DNA of 64,000 nt from Tolypothrix sp. PCC 7712. GTDB lineage: Bacteria; Cyanobacteriota; Cyanobacteriia; Cyanobacteriales; Nostocaceae. The notes below the pieces were generated by a model. The model saw only the letters and a program-made list of their open reading frames with translations. It was not told the DNA's origin and did not search any database. Positions within the stretch are counted from its first letter, which is position 1; each line of letters starts with the position of its first letter. Made by a program: the position numbers and the translations under genes. Below, piece after piece: positions 18,061 to 27,612 of the stretch. The DNA lies in assembly GCF_025860405.1 (NCBI RefSeq), contig NZ_CP063785.1, forward strand, positions 1,550,001-1,614,000. The letters run 5' to 3'.

Positions 18061-18104
18061 CCCATTACCCATTACCCATTCCCCCTTCCCCCTTCCCCAT
18101 TAAC
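18061..18104 (+). repeat. Short tandem repeat that encodes the dehydratase C-terminus
   Basis: CCATTAC units followed by CCCCCTT units. The repeat overlaps the last codons and stop of the dehydratase gene on the reverse strand. Confidence 0.65.
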
Positions 18105-19057
18105 CGACCAATTTGCCCTAAATCCACATTTCCACCGCTAATAATTACACCTATTTTCGCGCCTGGTGCTTTCACCACACCTGTTAATAAAGCTGCGGTG
18201 CCTAGTACTCCTGTGGGTTCAACAACAATTTTCAAGCGTTCCCAAATGAATAACATCGTAGTGATAATTGCTGATTCTGAAACTGTCACCATATCATCAA
18301 CGTAATTCAGCACTAAGGGAAAGGTAATTTTCCCCAAGTAAGGAGTACGAGCGCCATCGGCAATTGTATTAGGATTAGTGACAGTTTGCAGAGTTTTGCT
18401 GTGAAAGGAACGGGTAGCATCATCGGCTAGTTCTGGTTCTACACCAATCACCCGACAGTTTGGTAAAAGTGCTTTAGCTGCGATCGCACAACCGGAAATT
18501 AAGCCGCCACCACCACAAGGAACTAGTAATAAATCCAGTTCGCCTACCTCTTGTATCAGTTCTAAAGCTGCTGTTCCCTGTCCCACTATGATGTGTGGAT
18601 GATCGTAAGGGGGAATCAGGGTAAGATTGCGATCGCTGGCTAAATTTTGGGCTAATTCTTCCCGGTTTGTCGTGTGGCGATTATAGAGAATTATCTCAGC
18701 ACCATAACCCCTGGTAGCCGTTTGCTTGACTGCAGGCGCATCATCAGGCATGACAATAGTTGCAGGGATATTGAGTAATTTTCCCGCAAGTGCGATCGCC
18801 TGGCCATGATTTCCCGATGAAAATGTCAGAACACCTTGATGTTTTTGCGTTGCAGATAGCTGTGCTAATGCATTGTACGCACCCCGAAATTTAAACGCAC
18901 CTGTGCGTTGAAAATTTTCGCATTTAAAAAACACCTGGCTGTGAGTACGTTCGTTCACTGTTGTTGAAGTTAGCACAGGTGTTAAATGAGCAATACCCAA
19001 AAGACGTTCTTGGGCTGCTTGTACGTCATTTATAGTGACAGAGTTATGCTTTTGCAT
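18065..19057 (-). CDS. PLP-dependent threonine/serine dehydratase-like enzyme
   Basis: The 330-residue fold-type II PLP enzyme has the Schiff-base lysine in GAFKFRGAYNA near residue 55, SSGNHGQA for substrate carboxylate binding, and the tetraglycine phosphate loop PCGGGGLISG near 182. It lacks the C-terminal ACT-like regulatory domain of biosynthetic IlvA, so it resembles catabolic threonine dehydratase or serine racemase. It should deaminate Thr/Ser or racemise Ser; sequence alone does not decide. The last ten codons (GKGEGGMGNG) are encoded by a tandem CCATTAC/CCCCCTT repeat, an apparent recent C-terminal extension. Confidence 0.85.
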   Translation of the reverse strand: MQKHNSVTINDVQAAQERLLGIAHLTPVLTSTTVNERTHSQVFFKCENFQRTGAFKFRGAYNALAQLSATQKHQGVLTFSSGNHGQAIALAGKLLNIPATIVMPDDAPAVKQTATRGYGAEIILYNRHTTNREELAQNLASDRNLTLIPPYDHPHIIVGQGTAALELIQEVGELDLLLVPCGGGGLISGCAIAAKALLPNCRVIGVEPELADDATRSFHSKTLQTVTNPNTIADGARTPYLGKITFPLVLNYVDDMVTVSESAIITTMLFIWERLKIVVEPTGVLGTAALLTGVVKAPGAKIGVIISGGNVDLGQIGRLMGKGEGGMGNG

Positions 19058-19128
19058 TTAATTAAATAAGTTGGTGAAATAAACCCAACTTTTTACGAAA
19101 AGTAAATAGACTTCAAACTCTTACCAAT

Positions 19129-19153
19129 AACTAATGACAAATGACAAATGACA
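19129..19153 (+). repeat. Short tandem repeat, AATGACA type
   Basis: Three heptamers between the dehydratase and the membrane protein gene. Confidence 0.6.
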
Positions 19154-19188
19154 AACTTCACAAACTATCTTTAACTGCACCGTTATAT

Positions 19189-19956
19189 TTAAATGCTCGT
19201 GTACTTTTGATGACCATTTAATTTCCACTCTTCTATTGTGACACTACTGTCATCAGCAATTAAGCTGGCAGCTTCTCGTAAAAGTTCCTGCTGTTCCTTT
19301 TGAATTGCTTCCAATCGAGTAGAAATTTCTGCTAATCTTTGCTGCTTAGTTTGATAGATAATTTCTGCATTTATGGGTAGTATCGCTGATGTTTTATCAG
19401 TCCGTTGAGTGCCTTTAATTTTTTGCACTGCAAAACTACCAAATCTAGCAAAGGAGATAAAAATAACTTTAGCTAAAGCCTGAAGTAATTTAAGTGGTAC
19501 TTGCAGAATTGACCAACTAGCTGTCTCAATCAGGCGCATAATGGCTCTAATAATACTCCACAACAGAGCCAGGATAAACACCAGCATGATGCAGCTGATA
19601 ATAGGATGATTAGCAGCCCAACTGAGGATTTGCACTAGCCGAAAAATTCCTGGGTGTTGCGCTAGCCAATCATTCATCGAAGATGCGATCGCTGTTTGTA
19701 CTGCTGTTGATGTTGTACTCTTAACTTGTCCAGCAGTTTGTAAACTTTGTTCTAGAGAACCTTTAGCTTGTTCCCAAGTTGTTGTAACTGTATTAATGGC
19801 TCTATCACTGGCTATATTGGCAGTTTCTTTAAAAGATTGTCCTGCTTGCTGTGCTGAGTTAGTTAAGGAATTAACGCTGTCATCAACAAAATATTTCGCT
19901 TGTTGAAGGCTTTGCCAAATTCCTTCAGAAAAGTTCATATCTATTTGAGGTGTCAT
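19189..19956 (-). CDS. Membrane protein with long helical N-terminus and C-terminal coiled coil, unknown function
   Basis: About 255 residues from the ATG at 19956; a GTG at 19968 overlapping the P450 stop (GTGA) is the alternative start. The N-terminal 90 residues are Ser/Thr/Gln-rich amphipathic helix (SVNSLTNSAQQAGQSFKET), similar in feel to late-embryogenesis or apolipophorin-like helices. A strong hydrophobic span (IISCIMLVFILALLWSIIRAIM) follows near residue 120, then a second weaker one. The C-terminus has a coiled coil (QQRLAEISTRLEAIQKEQQELL). I do not recognise the family. Coupling to the P450 gene suggests a membrane scaffold for it, but that is inference. Confidence 0.6.
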   Translation of the reverse strand: MTPQIDMNFSEGIWQSLQQAKYFVDDSVNSLTNSAQQAGQSFKETANIASDRAINTVTTTWEQAKGSLEQSLQTAGQVKSTTSTAVQTAIASSMNDWLAQHPGIFRLVQILSWAANHPIISCIMLVFILALLWSIIRAIMRLIETASWSILQVPLKLLQALAKVIFISFARFGSFAVQKIKGTQRTDKTSAILPINAEIIYQTKQQRLAEISTRLEAIQKEQQELLREAASLIADDSSVTIEEWKLNGHQKYTSI

Positions 19957-19964
19957 GGCACATT

Positions 19965-21281
19965 TCACCGGGGTTGAAATCTAACCCGCAAACCATCTTT
20001 GGGGTGATTCGTGGGCAACCTTACTGTAGCTAAACTTTGATTAGGCAATATCTCCCAATCATAGCTGCGTAGCAAGTGGGCAGCAATAATTTTCATTTCC
20101 ATTTTGGCAAAGGCAATGCCAATACAAATGCGCGGCCCGCCACCAAAAGCAATTAAACTGAAGGGATATTGTTTGTTTTCTTGACGTTGCGGGCTAAACC
20201 TATCTGGATCAAATATTTCTGCCTGAGGATAAATTTTTTCTAAGCTATGGGTGACAGCAATTGAATACAATAATTGCCAACCGGCGGGAACATGAAAGCC
20301 ATTAAATTCAAAGTCTTTAATTACACCCCGAAACCCACCACCAGCCGGAGGATGTAACCTTTCAACTTCTAATAAAACTTGCTCTAAATAAGGCATTTGA
20401 CCCAACTGTTCTAAACTTAAAGCACCTTTATTAGCCAGTTGTAATTGTTCTTCTCGCGCGCGTTCTTTGACCTCTGGATGAAGTGCTAATTCTGCACATA
20501 ACCAAGTCAACATTGATGTTGTAGTTTCATGTCCAGCAAACAGTAATAGCACAGCTTGGGCAATCAGTTCTCTTTCACCCATGCTATTCCCTTCCTCATC
20601 TTTGGACTGGATTAATAAACTAATAGCGTCTTTAGTAGGGTTTTGCTGGCGTTGTCTAATAACTTGGGTCAAATGTTCTAAAATTTGATTGCGTGCTGCT
20701 AAAGCTCTGCCAAATGTTGTAAATGGTAGCGGTAATGGGTTAATAGAAAATAGCCCATTGGTGAGGTTAGTAAATAATTGGCTGAGTCTCACAGATTCAG
20801 CACTAGGACTTGTACCTAACAATAACTGACTAGCAATATCAAATGTTAGCTTTTTAAATTCACTAAACCAGGTAAACTCTTGTTTATCCTGCCATTTTTT
20901 GAGATAGCCACTGGTGATTTCTTCCATTGTGGCGACATAATTTGCTAATGCTGGGCCATGTAAAGCCGGCATCATCAAGCGGCGATTTTTGCGGTGTTCC
21001 TCACCATCTTGCAGAAAAAGTGATTCGCCTAATAATATTTTGAAATTCCGAGGCCATCCTTCACGCCAGGAAAAATATTCCATGTGGCTGGAAAGCACAA
21101 ACTCAATTGCTTGTGGCCCCACCATCACCACAGTTGGTCTACCTGCAAGATGAGTTTTAAATATGGAACCATATTGCTGATAGCGCTTATTACCAAATTT
21201 GTACGGATCAGCAACAAATTCCAGGGTTTCACCTAGTAATGGTAAACCAAAGCTTCCTGGTGGTAGTTGAGAACTTTTCAT
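19965..21281 (-). CDS. Cytochrome P450, CYP120-like
   Basis: The 438 residues start with the proline-rich LPPGSFGLPLLGETLEF. The I-helix motif is AGHETTTS near 250, the K-helix ExxR is EVERLHPP near 308, and the heme loop is FGGGPRICIG with the proximal cysteine near 387. No N-terminal anchor is present. The overall pattern resembles CYP120/CYP26-type enzymes, whose cyanobacterial member CYP120A1 hydroxylates retinoic acid; the substrate here is unproven. It shares a 4-bp overlap region with the downstream membrane protein gene, so the two are likely translated together. Confidence 0.93.
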   Translation of the reverse strand: MKSSQLPPGSFGLPLLGETLEFVADPYKFGNKRYQQYGSIFKTHLAGRPTVVMVGPQAIEFVLSSHMEYFSWREGWPRNFKILLGESLFLQDGEEHRKNRRLMMPALHGPALANYVATMEEITSGYLKKWQDKQEFTWFSEFKKLTFDIASQLLLGTSPSAESVRLSQLFTNLTNGLFSINPLPLPFTTFGRALAARNQILEHLTQVIRQRQQNPTKDAISLLIQSKDEEGNSMGERELIAQAVLLLFAGHETTTSMLTWLCAELALHPEVKERAREEQLQLANKGALSLEQLGQMPYLEQVLLEVERLHPPAGGGFRGVIKDFEFNGFHVPAGWQLLYSIAVTHSLEKIYPQAEIFDPDRFSPQRQENKQYPFSLIAFGGGPRICIGIAFAKMEMKIIAAHLLRSYDWEILPNQSLATVRLPTNHPKDGLRVRFQPR

Positions 21282-21343
21282 CTTTTAACTGTTTTCTGAT
21301 AATTATAAAGATTAACAAAAAACAGTTATTTGGTAATTCGTAG

Positions 21344-21371
21344 GATGCGTTAGGCGCAGCCGTAACGCATC
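21344..21371 (+). repeat. GGATGCGTTA palindrome, copy 2
   Basis: GGATGCGTTA-GGCGCAGCCG-TAACGCATCC. The stem matches the copy at 14550 and has a different loop. It lies between two co-directional genes and could act as a transcription stop. Confidence 0.6.
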
Positions 21372-21380
21372 CCAGTAAAT

Positions 21381-24300
21381 CTATGCAATCACAGTCATAT
21401 CATTGCTTGTGAGTGCCGCTCTATTGAATAATTGACCTATCTGAATTTGTGCGCTGCTACCAGTACCATCAGCATCAAAGAAAAGGTTACCCCGAAGGCG
21501 ATCATAAATAAAGCGATCGCTTTCTGTAGTCGCCCTAGTACCAGTGCGGAACAAACCAGCATCCAGGGTACCGAGTGCTTGGGAGAGACTAAATTCGGAT
21601 TTAGAAATGACGATTTTATCAACACCGGGGTTAAAGTCGATGATAGTATCAAATTCACCTGTACCAGTGAAGTAAAAGCGATCGCTACCGCTACCACCAG
21701 TTAAAAAGTCCCTTCCTTCACCGCCAGCTAGCCAATCATCGCCATCGCCACCGAGTAAGATATCATTTCCCGCATCACCATACAGCCTGTCGTTACCATC
21801 TCCGCCTTCGAGTGCATCATTTCCGCTACCACCACTCAGGGTATCGTCACCTTTTCCACCTAGCAAGCCATCATTACCCTCATCACCATACAGGTTGTCG
21901 TTACCATCTCCACCTTCCAGTGCATCATTCCCGCTACCACCATACAGGAAATCATTGTTTTTGTTCCCTGTGATGATATCATTACCACCTAAACCCCGGA
22001 TAATATCAACTTTCTCAGTACCGATGAGGATATTATTACCGGATGTGCCATTGATGGTGTTAGGAACTGGTATGTTAAATCTCGCTACACTGGGGTCATG
22101 GTCGCTATCCTGGTCAGCAAACTCAGAATTGATATGTACGACATCATAGCCATCGAGTTGATTGAGCAGATTCTTACTGACAAGGATGTGGTCAAGTACT
22201 TGGGCATTACCTTCAAAATTGTAGGTATAACGCTCATTTTCCGGCAAGGTTTCAATCAGGGAAGTGAGTCCAGCACTTTCTAGAGTGCTGACAGGTTTGG
22301 AAAACTCAAAATCATTCAAGTCCCCTGCTACTACGACATTAGCGTTGGGGTTGATGGCTAAAATACTCTCAACAAAATTTTTCACCACCGTAGCTTGCTG
22401 CTGACGCTGAGTTTCGCTGGTGAGTGTAGGCGGTTGATTTGGCCCGTATAAAGGTTGGTCACCACCTTTAGAGTTAAAGTGATTACCAACGATATAAACA
22501 GTTTGCCCGTTGAAAGTAAATTCACCGACTAAAGGCTTACGGCTGGTATTAAAAGCAGAGTTCGTGGGGTCAAGGCGACCGGGACTAGCAGAAAGGGTGG
22601 GTACACCATTAACATCGCTAACTGTAGTGTTAGAAGCAGAAGTACCACCAGCGCGATCGACAAACTGCACGCGATCGCGATTAAATAAGAAACCTTGGCG
22701 AATATTCCCACCAGGTTCACCGCCATCTTGGTTATTTACTGGGTCAATTTGACGATATTCGTAGCTCGGGCCGCCCGCAGCTTTAATGGCATTAATTAAT
22801 GTTTGGTAAGTTGTACTCGCATCAACTACCCCGTTATTCGTCGCCCCGTTATTATCCTGAATCTCTTCCAGAGTAATAATATCTGGTGATTTCAGGTTAT
22901 TGACAATTCTGTTGGCAAGATTTTGAAACTTCGCTGCACCATCACTAGGATCAAGGTTTTCGACGTTGAAGGTAGCAACTGTTAATTGGCTAGCGCTAGC
23001 AGTAAGATTTGTAACTTCCTTTTGGAGAGTATCAGAGGTAACACTTACAGAAGTTGGCAGAACTTCGTAATTGCTGAAGTTATAATCCACCACGCCTGTA
23101 ATTGTGGCAAAAGTTGCACCGACATTCACCTGGGGAGAACTACCAGAAGTAAATAAAGTATCATCAATTTGGATACGCTCTGGATTAAAATCATTAGCAC
23201 TAACTGCAATACCACCTCTAGCAGTGCGTCCGGTAGCATTTGCGCCATTATCTGCCAATACCCAAATTTCCCCAAAGTCATTAGTCGGGCTAACTGCAAC
23301 AGGATTATTTACCTGTACCAGCATCCCTTCTAAGCTTTCGTAGAAATCAATCCCATCTTGGGCGGGGTCAAAGGTGGTCGTTCCGGTTTCAATATTACCG
23401 GTAGTATCATTATCAATTACTGAGGTGGGAATTGTTCTACCACCATTACCGAGAATTGTGGCAGTAGGTAAAGCATTACCACTGGAAAGTTTGATAATAG
23501 AGGGACTGGTAATTTGGGTAGTCGTCAAGTTATTAGCATTACCACCAGGGCGGAATTCTGTCACTGTACCGCTAACCTGCACTGCATCGCCAACTTGGAC
23601 AGTGGGCGCTGATGAGGTGAACACAAAAATTCCTTCAGAAGTGCGATCGCTACTATCTGGGTTGGGGTCTTGAAGGTAGAAACCGCGCGCCGCCACAGCT
23701 GTTACAATCCCCGGTACATTGGTAACAGTTTTTCCATTGAAGGGGGAGGTGTGACTAACTCCTTGAATGTCGCTAATTCTCACAGGTGGAGTAACTTCAA
23801 ATACAGCAACTGTTCTGCTAACTTCGTTTGTTGTCACCAACAAAGGCTTACCTGTGGGACTGTCGGCGGCGGAAATAAATGTTAGCCCCTCTACTGCAAC
23901 ATCTTCTGGTGTATTAATATACTGAACAAAAGTTGGCTTGTTAGGATTTGTCACCTCATAGATAATGACATCGCCAGTGCGTTCTAAACCAATAAACGCA
24001 TAGGTGCGGTTGTTGATAACTCCAATCGCCACACCTTCTGGTTCAGGCCCTTTATTATCGCTGCGGGTGTCAAAGCCAGCAGCCAAGCCCTCTGAGTTAA
24101 ACAGAGTAGGGACTTTACTAGCGGTAATTTGTTCGAGTTGATCGCCACTATCAAAAACTTGTTTACCGCTAGCATCCCAAATTGAGAAGGAACGCGCCCC
24201 AAAAGCTTCAATACGATCAAAGTCTCCATCGCCGTCAGTATCGCCAGAAGCACTTGTTACATTTAACCTTCCCAAGTTAGCGTTATTTTTTAAGGTTGCG

Positions 24301-26654
24301 GCATTAGGAAAAACAGTTGGGTCTAAAACATATTCACCACCAACCCGAACTTCCTCACTAAATCCTGTGTAGTCGCGGGCATCGCCTTCGTTGGCTGTAA
24401 TGTAGTAGGTTTGTCCATTAGCTGTGAAACTAGCGATCGCATCAGGTTGATATAAGCCAACTACAGGCCAATTCTGGATATTGATGCCGCCATCGCGATC
24501 GCTGGCATCAATACCATTACCAGGTAGATTGTGATTTTTCACACCTAATGGCAAAATGTCGGTAATGGTGGCGCTGGCAATATCGAGAATTGCGATCGCA
24601 TTGTTTTCCTGCAATGTCACGTAAGCTTTCGTACCATCTCCCGAAAAGGCAATATATTCGGGTTCTACATCTTGAGCTACAGTGGAACCAGGGCCAAAAA
24701 TCCGCACACCCGCAGCTTTCAAGGCATCAATTTGACTATTAAACGCCGTGAAGCCAGCAGTTTGCACTGTAGCATTGGCAACTCCATTCGCCAGGTTAAT
24801 AATACTTACAGAACCTTCGGGGTCGAAGGAATTAGCTTGTCCGTAACTGTTTGGTTCACCTTCATTGGCGGTTAAGACCTTTGTCCCATCGGGTGTAAAG
24901 GTGAGCATATCAGGTAAGTTGCCCACTTCCACAGAGTTCAAAAAAGAACCATTAGCCGCATTAAAGAAGCCCACCTGTCCGAGAAGTTGCGCGCCAGTTG
25001 CGGTGTTGCGAATTGCGTAAGCAACTGCTACTGTTCCATTCTTGACGGCTACACTATTGGGAATAATTTCCGTACCAGTAGGCGCAGTAAATCCAGGAGT
25101 CAGGCTACCGGCTGCTGTCAATGCTCCGGTGTTGCTGACATTGTAGATTTCGACGGTAGTACCTGCAACGACAAACAGGCGATCGCTTCCTGGATCAAAG
25201 GCAGAAATTTCGGCTCCATTCGCACTGGTGAAGCCGCCAACTTTTTGCAAAGTGCTGGTGTTGTTGTTGGTAATCGTAATATTTTGGGAAGTGGTGTTAC
25301 CTAAAGCAATACCTGCAGAAGGTGTTGCGATTGTCAAGGTAGCAGTTTCAGTTGCTTCTGCGATCGCATCATCTGCCACGATAAAGGTAACGGAACCACT
25401 GGTTTGTCCGTTAGCAATAGAGATGGTATTGTTGCTGAGGTAATAATCTCCAGTGGTGATACCTGTCCCTGAAACTGCTAAATTCACTGTTTGATTACCA
25501 ACAACTGCACTAGAAGCAGTAGCAGTCACAGTGATGGCTGTTGTATTAGCTTCCGAACCAGCAGCAGTGCTAACAGATAAATTCACAATCGGCACAGATG
25601 GAGTATCATTATCTGCGATCGCAATATTCTGCGAAGCTGTACCAAGAGTAATTCCAGCAGAAGGATTGCTGAGAGTTAAAGTTGCTGTTTCATTGCCTTC
25701 AACTAAAGCATCATCGACAACTGTAAAGGTGACAGAACCAGTTGTTTGTCCATTGAGAATTGTGATTTTATTACCGCTAAGAGTGTAATCGCCTGAAGTA
25801 ATGCCAGTTCCCGAAACACCTAAGTCAACTGTTTGGTCGCCAGCAACAGCACTAGAGGCTGTAGCAGTGACTGTAATTACTGTTGTCCCGGCTTCTGTGC
25901 CTGTATTGCTGCTGACAGATAAGTTAACTACAGGAGTGCCATTTGCGATCGCAAAATCTGTCGAATTTAGTGTTCCAGTTGCGGCATTAACACTGAACCA
26001 ATTATTCTGATCGAGGATCTGAGCTTTGTAATCAGCAATAGATAACCCACTCCGAGAACCATTGTACTGAGCATTTGCAACAATACCGGAATTGGTAATA
26101 TTGAGAGCAGTTGAACCCAATGTCAGCGCACCTGCACCTGATCCGGCATCAGGTACATAAGAGGTGTTTGTACTATCTAAATTACTTGTTCCACTGGTAA
26201 TAAAACCATTAGTTGAGGCAATATTAATGCCGAACAACAGGGAACCACCATTGGCTGCATTCCAGGTTGTTGCAGTTGCATTAGATGTGAATGGTGAACT
26301 AGTAGATACCGTTCCATCACTGCGCTGATAAATAAAAATCTGGTCGCCACTACCAGAAATCCCATTTAATGCATTAGCAATGGAACCGTTATCTGAAGTA
26401 GAAGGCGGGGTATTGGGGAAAGAAAGAACTACTACTGTACCCGCAGGTATGAATGTGGAGGCTGTCCAAACTGCAAAATTCTCACTACCACGCCAACTAC
26501 CTGGGGTATTTGGTTGTTGATATGACGCATCAGTGAAACCAAGCATGGTTCCGACATCTAAATCTTTGAAAGTCACAAATGCCAAACCATCAGGAGCGCC
26601 GGAACGAAAACCAACAATCGCAACATCACCGGGATTCAAAATTGTAGGTGCCAT
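21381..26654 (-). CDS. Giant secreted nuclease/phosphoesterase mosaic with Calx-beta and RTX repeats
   Basis: 1757 residues with a clear domain order. About 1-235: lamin-tail/choice-of-anchor-like beta domain. About 240-455: two Calx-beta domains (each NLSVS...GTEA...DDAxxEGNETATLTL). About 465-955: choice-of-anchor I beta-propeller-like domain (GFTSANGAEISAF, NEGEPNSYG, ANEGDARDY, PEGVAIG). About 957-1215: OB-fold DNA-binding-like segment. About 1222-1530: ExeM/NucH-type endonuclease/exonuclease/phosphatase domain with FNVENL, TLEEIQD, GNHFNSKGGD, AGDLNDFE and SDHDP. About 1535-1640: RTX calcium repeats (GGxGNDxLxGG). The last 110 residues resemble a type I secretion tail. There is no N-terminal signal peptide. 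Probable role: extracellular DNA or phosphate scavenging. No T1SS genes are adjacent. Confidence 0.93.
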   Translation of the reverse strand: MAPTILNPGDVAIVGFRSGAPDGLAFVTFKDLDVGTMLGFTDASYQQPNTPGSWRGSENFAVWTASTFIPAGTVVVLSFPNTPPSTSDNGSIANALNGISGSGDQIFIYQRSDGTVSTSSPFTSNATATTWNAANGGSLLFGINIASTNGFITSGTSNLDSTNTSYVPDAGSGAGALTLGSTALNITNSGIVANAQYNGSRSGLSIADYKAQILDQNNWFSVNAATGTLNSTDFAIANGTPVVNLSVSSNTGTEAGTTVITVTATASSAVAGDQTVDLGVSGTGITSGDYTLSGNKITILNGQTTGSVTFTVVDDALVEGNETATLTLSNPSAGITLGTASQNIAIADNDTPSVPIVNLSVSTAAGSEANTTAITVTATASSAVVGNQTVNLAVSGTGITTGDYYLSNNTISIANGQTSGSVTFIVADDAIAEATETATLTIATPSAGIALGNTTSQNITITNNNTSTLQKVGGFTSANGAEISAFDPGSDRLFVVAGTTVEIYNVSNTGALTAAGSLTPGFTAPTGTEIIPNSVAVKNGTVAVAYAIRNTATGAQLLGQVGFFNAANGSFLNSVEVGNLPDMLTFTPDGTKVLTANEGEPNSYGQANSFDPEGSVSIINLANGVANATVQTAGFTAFNSQIDALKAAGVRIFGPGSTVAQDVEPEYIAFSGDGTKAYVTLQENNAIAILDIASATITDILPLGVKNHNLPGNGIDASDRDGGINIQNWPVVGLYQPDAIASFTANGQTYYITANEGDARDYTGFSEEVRVGGEYVLDPTVFPNAATLKNNANLGRLNVTSASGDTDGDGDFDRIEAFGARSFSIWDASGKQVFDSGDQLEQITASKVPTLFNSEGLAAGFDTRSDNKGPEPEGVAIGVINNRTYAFIGLERTGDVIIYEVTNPNKPTFVQYINTPEDVAVEGLTFISAADSPTGKPLLVTTNEVSRTVAVFEVTPPVRISDIQGVSHTSPFNGKTVTNVPGIVTAVAARGFYLQDPNPDSSDRTSEGIFVFTSSAPTVQVGDAVQVSGTVTEFRPGGNANNLTTTQITSPSIIKLSSGNALPTATILGNGGRTIPTSVIDNDTTGNIETGTTTFDPAQDGIDFYESLEGMLVQVNNPVAVSPTNDFGEIWVLADNGANATGRTARGGIAVSANDFNPERIQIDDTLFTSGSSPQVNVGATFATITGVVDYNFSNYEVLPTSVSVTSDTLQKEVTNLTASASQLTVATFNVENLDPSDGAAKFQNLANRIVNNLKSPDIITLEEIQDNNGATNNGVVDASTTYQTLINAIKAAGGPSYEYRQIDPVNNQDGGEPGGNIRQGFLFNRDRVQFVDRAGGTSASNTTVSDVNGVPTLSASPGRLDPTNSAFNTSRKPLVGEFTFNGQTVYIVGNHFNSKGGDQPLYGPNQPPTLTSETQRQQQATVVKNFVESILAINPNANVVVAGDLNDFEFSKPVSTLESAGLTSLIETLPENERYTYNFEGNAQVLDHILVSKNLLNQLDGYDVVHINSEFADQDSDHDPSVARFNIPVPNTINGTSGNNILIGTEKVDIIRGLGGNDIITGNKNNDFLYGGSGNDALEGGDGNDNLYGDEGNDGLLGGKGDDTLSGGSGNDALEGGDGNDRLYGDAGNDILLGGDGDDWLAGGEGRDFLTGGSGSDRFYFTGTGEFDTIIDFNPGVDKIVISKSEFSLSQALGTLDAGLFRTGTRATTESDRFIYDRLRGNLFFDADGTGSSAQIQIGQLFNRAALTSNDMTVIA

Positions 26655-27233
26655 ATTTTAGAACTCAAAATCAATGTGTGAAAATAACTTCTGTCTGTCA
26701 AAATTTCGCTAAAGTAGCAATTTAGGATGCAAAAAATAGCGGCCTATGTTGAAACAGGTCGTCACTTGTTGAGTATTTTTTTGTTCATTGCATAAATTCA
26801 GCGCTCTGTATTTTCACAGATGTCAATAATTACTTAGGGTTTACTGGGTAAAGGTTAAGAACAGGCTATAAGTAGATCCATTTACTTAAAGATTTATAAA
26901 TAGCTGATTTTATTAAATATATGTAGTTGCTAGTTTCAGGTTAAGAAAAGCTTATGTAAATATGAATTTACCAAATATTTATGTATATGTATTTTTGATG
27001 AACTACGTATACTGAAAGTAAGAAAAATATTTTTGGTGTTGCATATTTGCAGAATTAATTCAGAGCAAGTCGAGAAACCACCCACGCAAGTGTTCTCCTT
27101 TGCGTCTCTGCATGAGGTAAATCATCCCGCATTATGCAACGCCATTTTTTAAAACCAATTACTTTATTGAATAATTGACCGTCAACAGTCAACAGTGAAC
27201 GGTCAACACTATTAAACTTAATAGTACAGACTG
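26655..27233. other. Intergenic, no gene seen
   Basis: AT-rich upstream region of the secreted nuclease gene. I see no conserved RNA, repeat or convincing ORF. Confidence 0.55.
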
Positions 27234-27521
27234 TTAGTAATACATCGAATTTGTCTTAGCCTGAAAATCGTGGCAGTGTATTGCTTCTTCTGTATTAGCA
27301 ATGGAAGGATGTACAGTACACTTGAGACGGTAATTGTCGGTAAAAAACTGACAACCTGTGCAAGGTATTTGATGCATTTGCTTGGCTTTATTGACACTAT
27401 CTCTAGCTGCTGACCACAAACTCCAACCACCTAGAATCATCACAGCCCAAGCAACAACAAAGCAAATAGGGACTAACAAAGCCTGAATCCCATGTATTAA
27501 AGCAGCAATTAGGTATAACAC
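27234..27521 (-). CDS. Small membrane protein with cysteine/histidine cluster, unknown function
   Basis: 95 residues. A long hydrophobic N-terminal half (LIAALIHGIQALLVPICFVVAWAVMILGGWSLW) forms one or two membrane helices. A soluble tail carries CTGCQFF, LKCTVHP and IHCHDF: four cysteines and two histidines, enough for a metal or Fe-S site. I recognise no named family, though the regular Cys spacing suggests a real conserved gene. It lies 91 bp downstream of chlG on the same strand, beyond a terminator-like hairpin. A role linked to chlorophyll or thylakoids is only positional inference. Confidence 0.55.
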   Translation of the reverse strand: MLYLIAALIHGIQALLVPICFVVAWAVMILGGWSLWSAARDSVNKAKQMHQIPCTGCQFFTDNYRLKCTVHPSIANTEEAIHCHDFQAKTNSMYY

Positions 27522-27541
27522 GGCAAGTTCTGATAGTAATT

Positions 27542-27576
27542 AAAAATTAGGAGTTAGAAGTAATGTTACCTCCTAA
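27542..27576 (-). terminator. Terminator of chlG
   Basis: On the reverse strand, TTAGGAG pairs with CTCCTAA (27576 to 27547) and is followed by a run of T (27546-27542). It lies 37 bp beyond the chlG stop. Confidence 0.55.
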
Positions 27577-27612
27577 CCCCTATTTTTTATCTTCTTACTC
27601 TAGAAGTATAAA

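Noticed and set aside
22098..22283. Forward ORFs inside the secreted nuclease gene
   Set aside because: They are shadows of the reverse-strand coding frame, which carries clear domains throughout.
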